From an uncultured Collinsella sp. (GTDB lineage Bacteria > Actinomycetota > Coriobacteriia > Coriobacteriales > Coriobacteriaceae): DNA of 6,302 bases. Shown here one piece after another: positions 6,302 to 6,302 of the stretch. Location of the stretch: NCBI GenBank assembly GCA_937926755.1, contig CALBBA010000279.1:1-6302 (forward strand). Reading direction: 5' to 3'. Position numbers and translations under genes: made by a program. The notes beneath the pieces are model-generated. The model saw only the letters and a program-made list of their open reading frames with translations, did no database searches and was not told the origin of the DNA. Position 1 is the stretch's first letter; every line of letters begins with the position of its first letter.

Positions 6302-6302
6302 G

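Overview
The window carries one leftward (minus-strand) gene cassette for secreted or cell-surface proteins, followed by a short 3' region with a tandem repeat and a hairpin. The fairly GC-rich coding bias, the SipW-type signal sequence, the LAATG sorting signal and the FxGW-repeat adhesin style together suggest a gut-type Gram-positive bacterium. A member of the Coriobacteriia (Collinsella or Olsenella-like) is my best guess. This is an inference from style; no housekeeping gene is present to fix the taxonomy.

Reading in the direction of transcription (right to left): (1) 6301-1475 is the 3' part of a giant surface protein. At least 1,608 residues are visible and the true start lies beyond the right edge. 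It has a GLUG-like beta-helix segment, then a long array of InlB B-repeat-like (FxGW) modules, then a Cna-B/SpaA-like C-terminal domain. (2) 1473-898 is a 191-residue TasA/BsaA-like fibre subunit with a SipW-cognate signal peptide. (3) 896-198 is a 232-residue protein with a Sec signal peptide, a beta-rich ectodomain and a C-terminal LAATG / membrane helix / basic tail that marks it for sortase anchoring. Each junction is stop-N-ATG, with a single base between stop and start and a strong Shine-Dalgarno sequence inside the last codons of the upstream gene. The three genes are therefore almost certainly one translationally coupled operon.

Region 197-1 has no convincing gene. It holds two copies of a ~67-bp block (188-196 back to 132-149, and 102-110 back to 47-64). 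Their ends are nearly identical while the GC-rich core has changed but still folds. A perfect 9-bp-stem hairpin at 17-39 follows and is the probable end of the transcript.

Taken together the cassette reads as an extracellular fibre or biofilm-matrix system: a large adhesin, a SipW-dependent fibre subunit, and a wall-anchored protein whose fold resembles the subunit and could be the base. The signal peptidase (SipW-like) and sortase it would need are not in the window.
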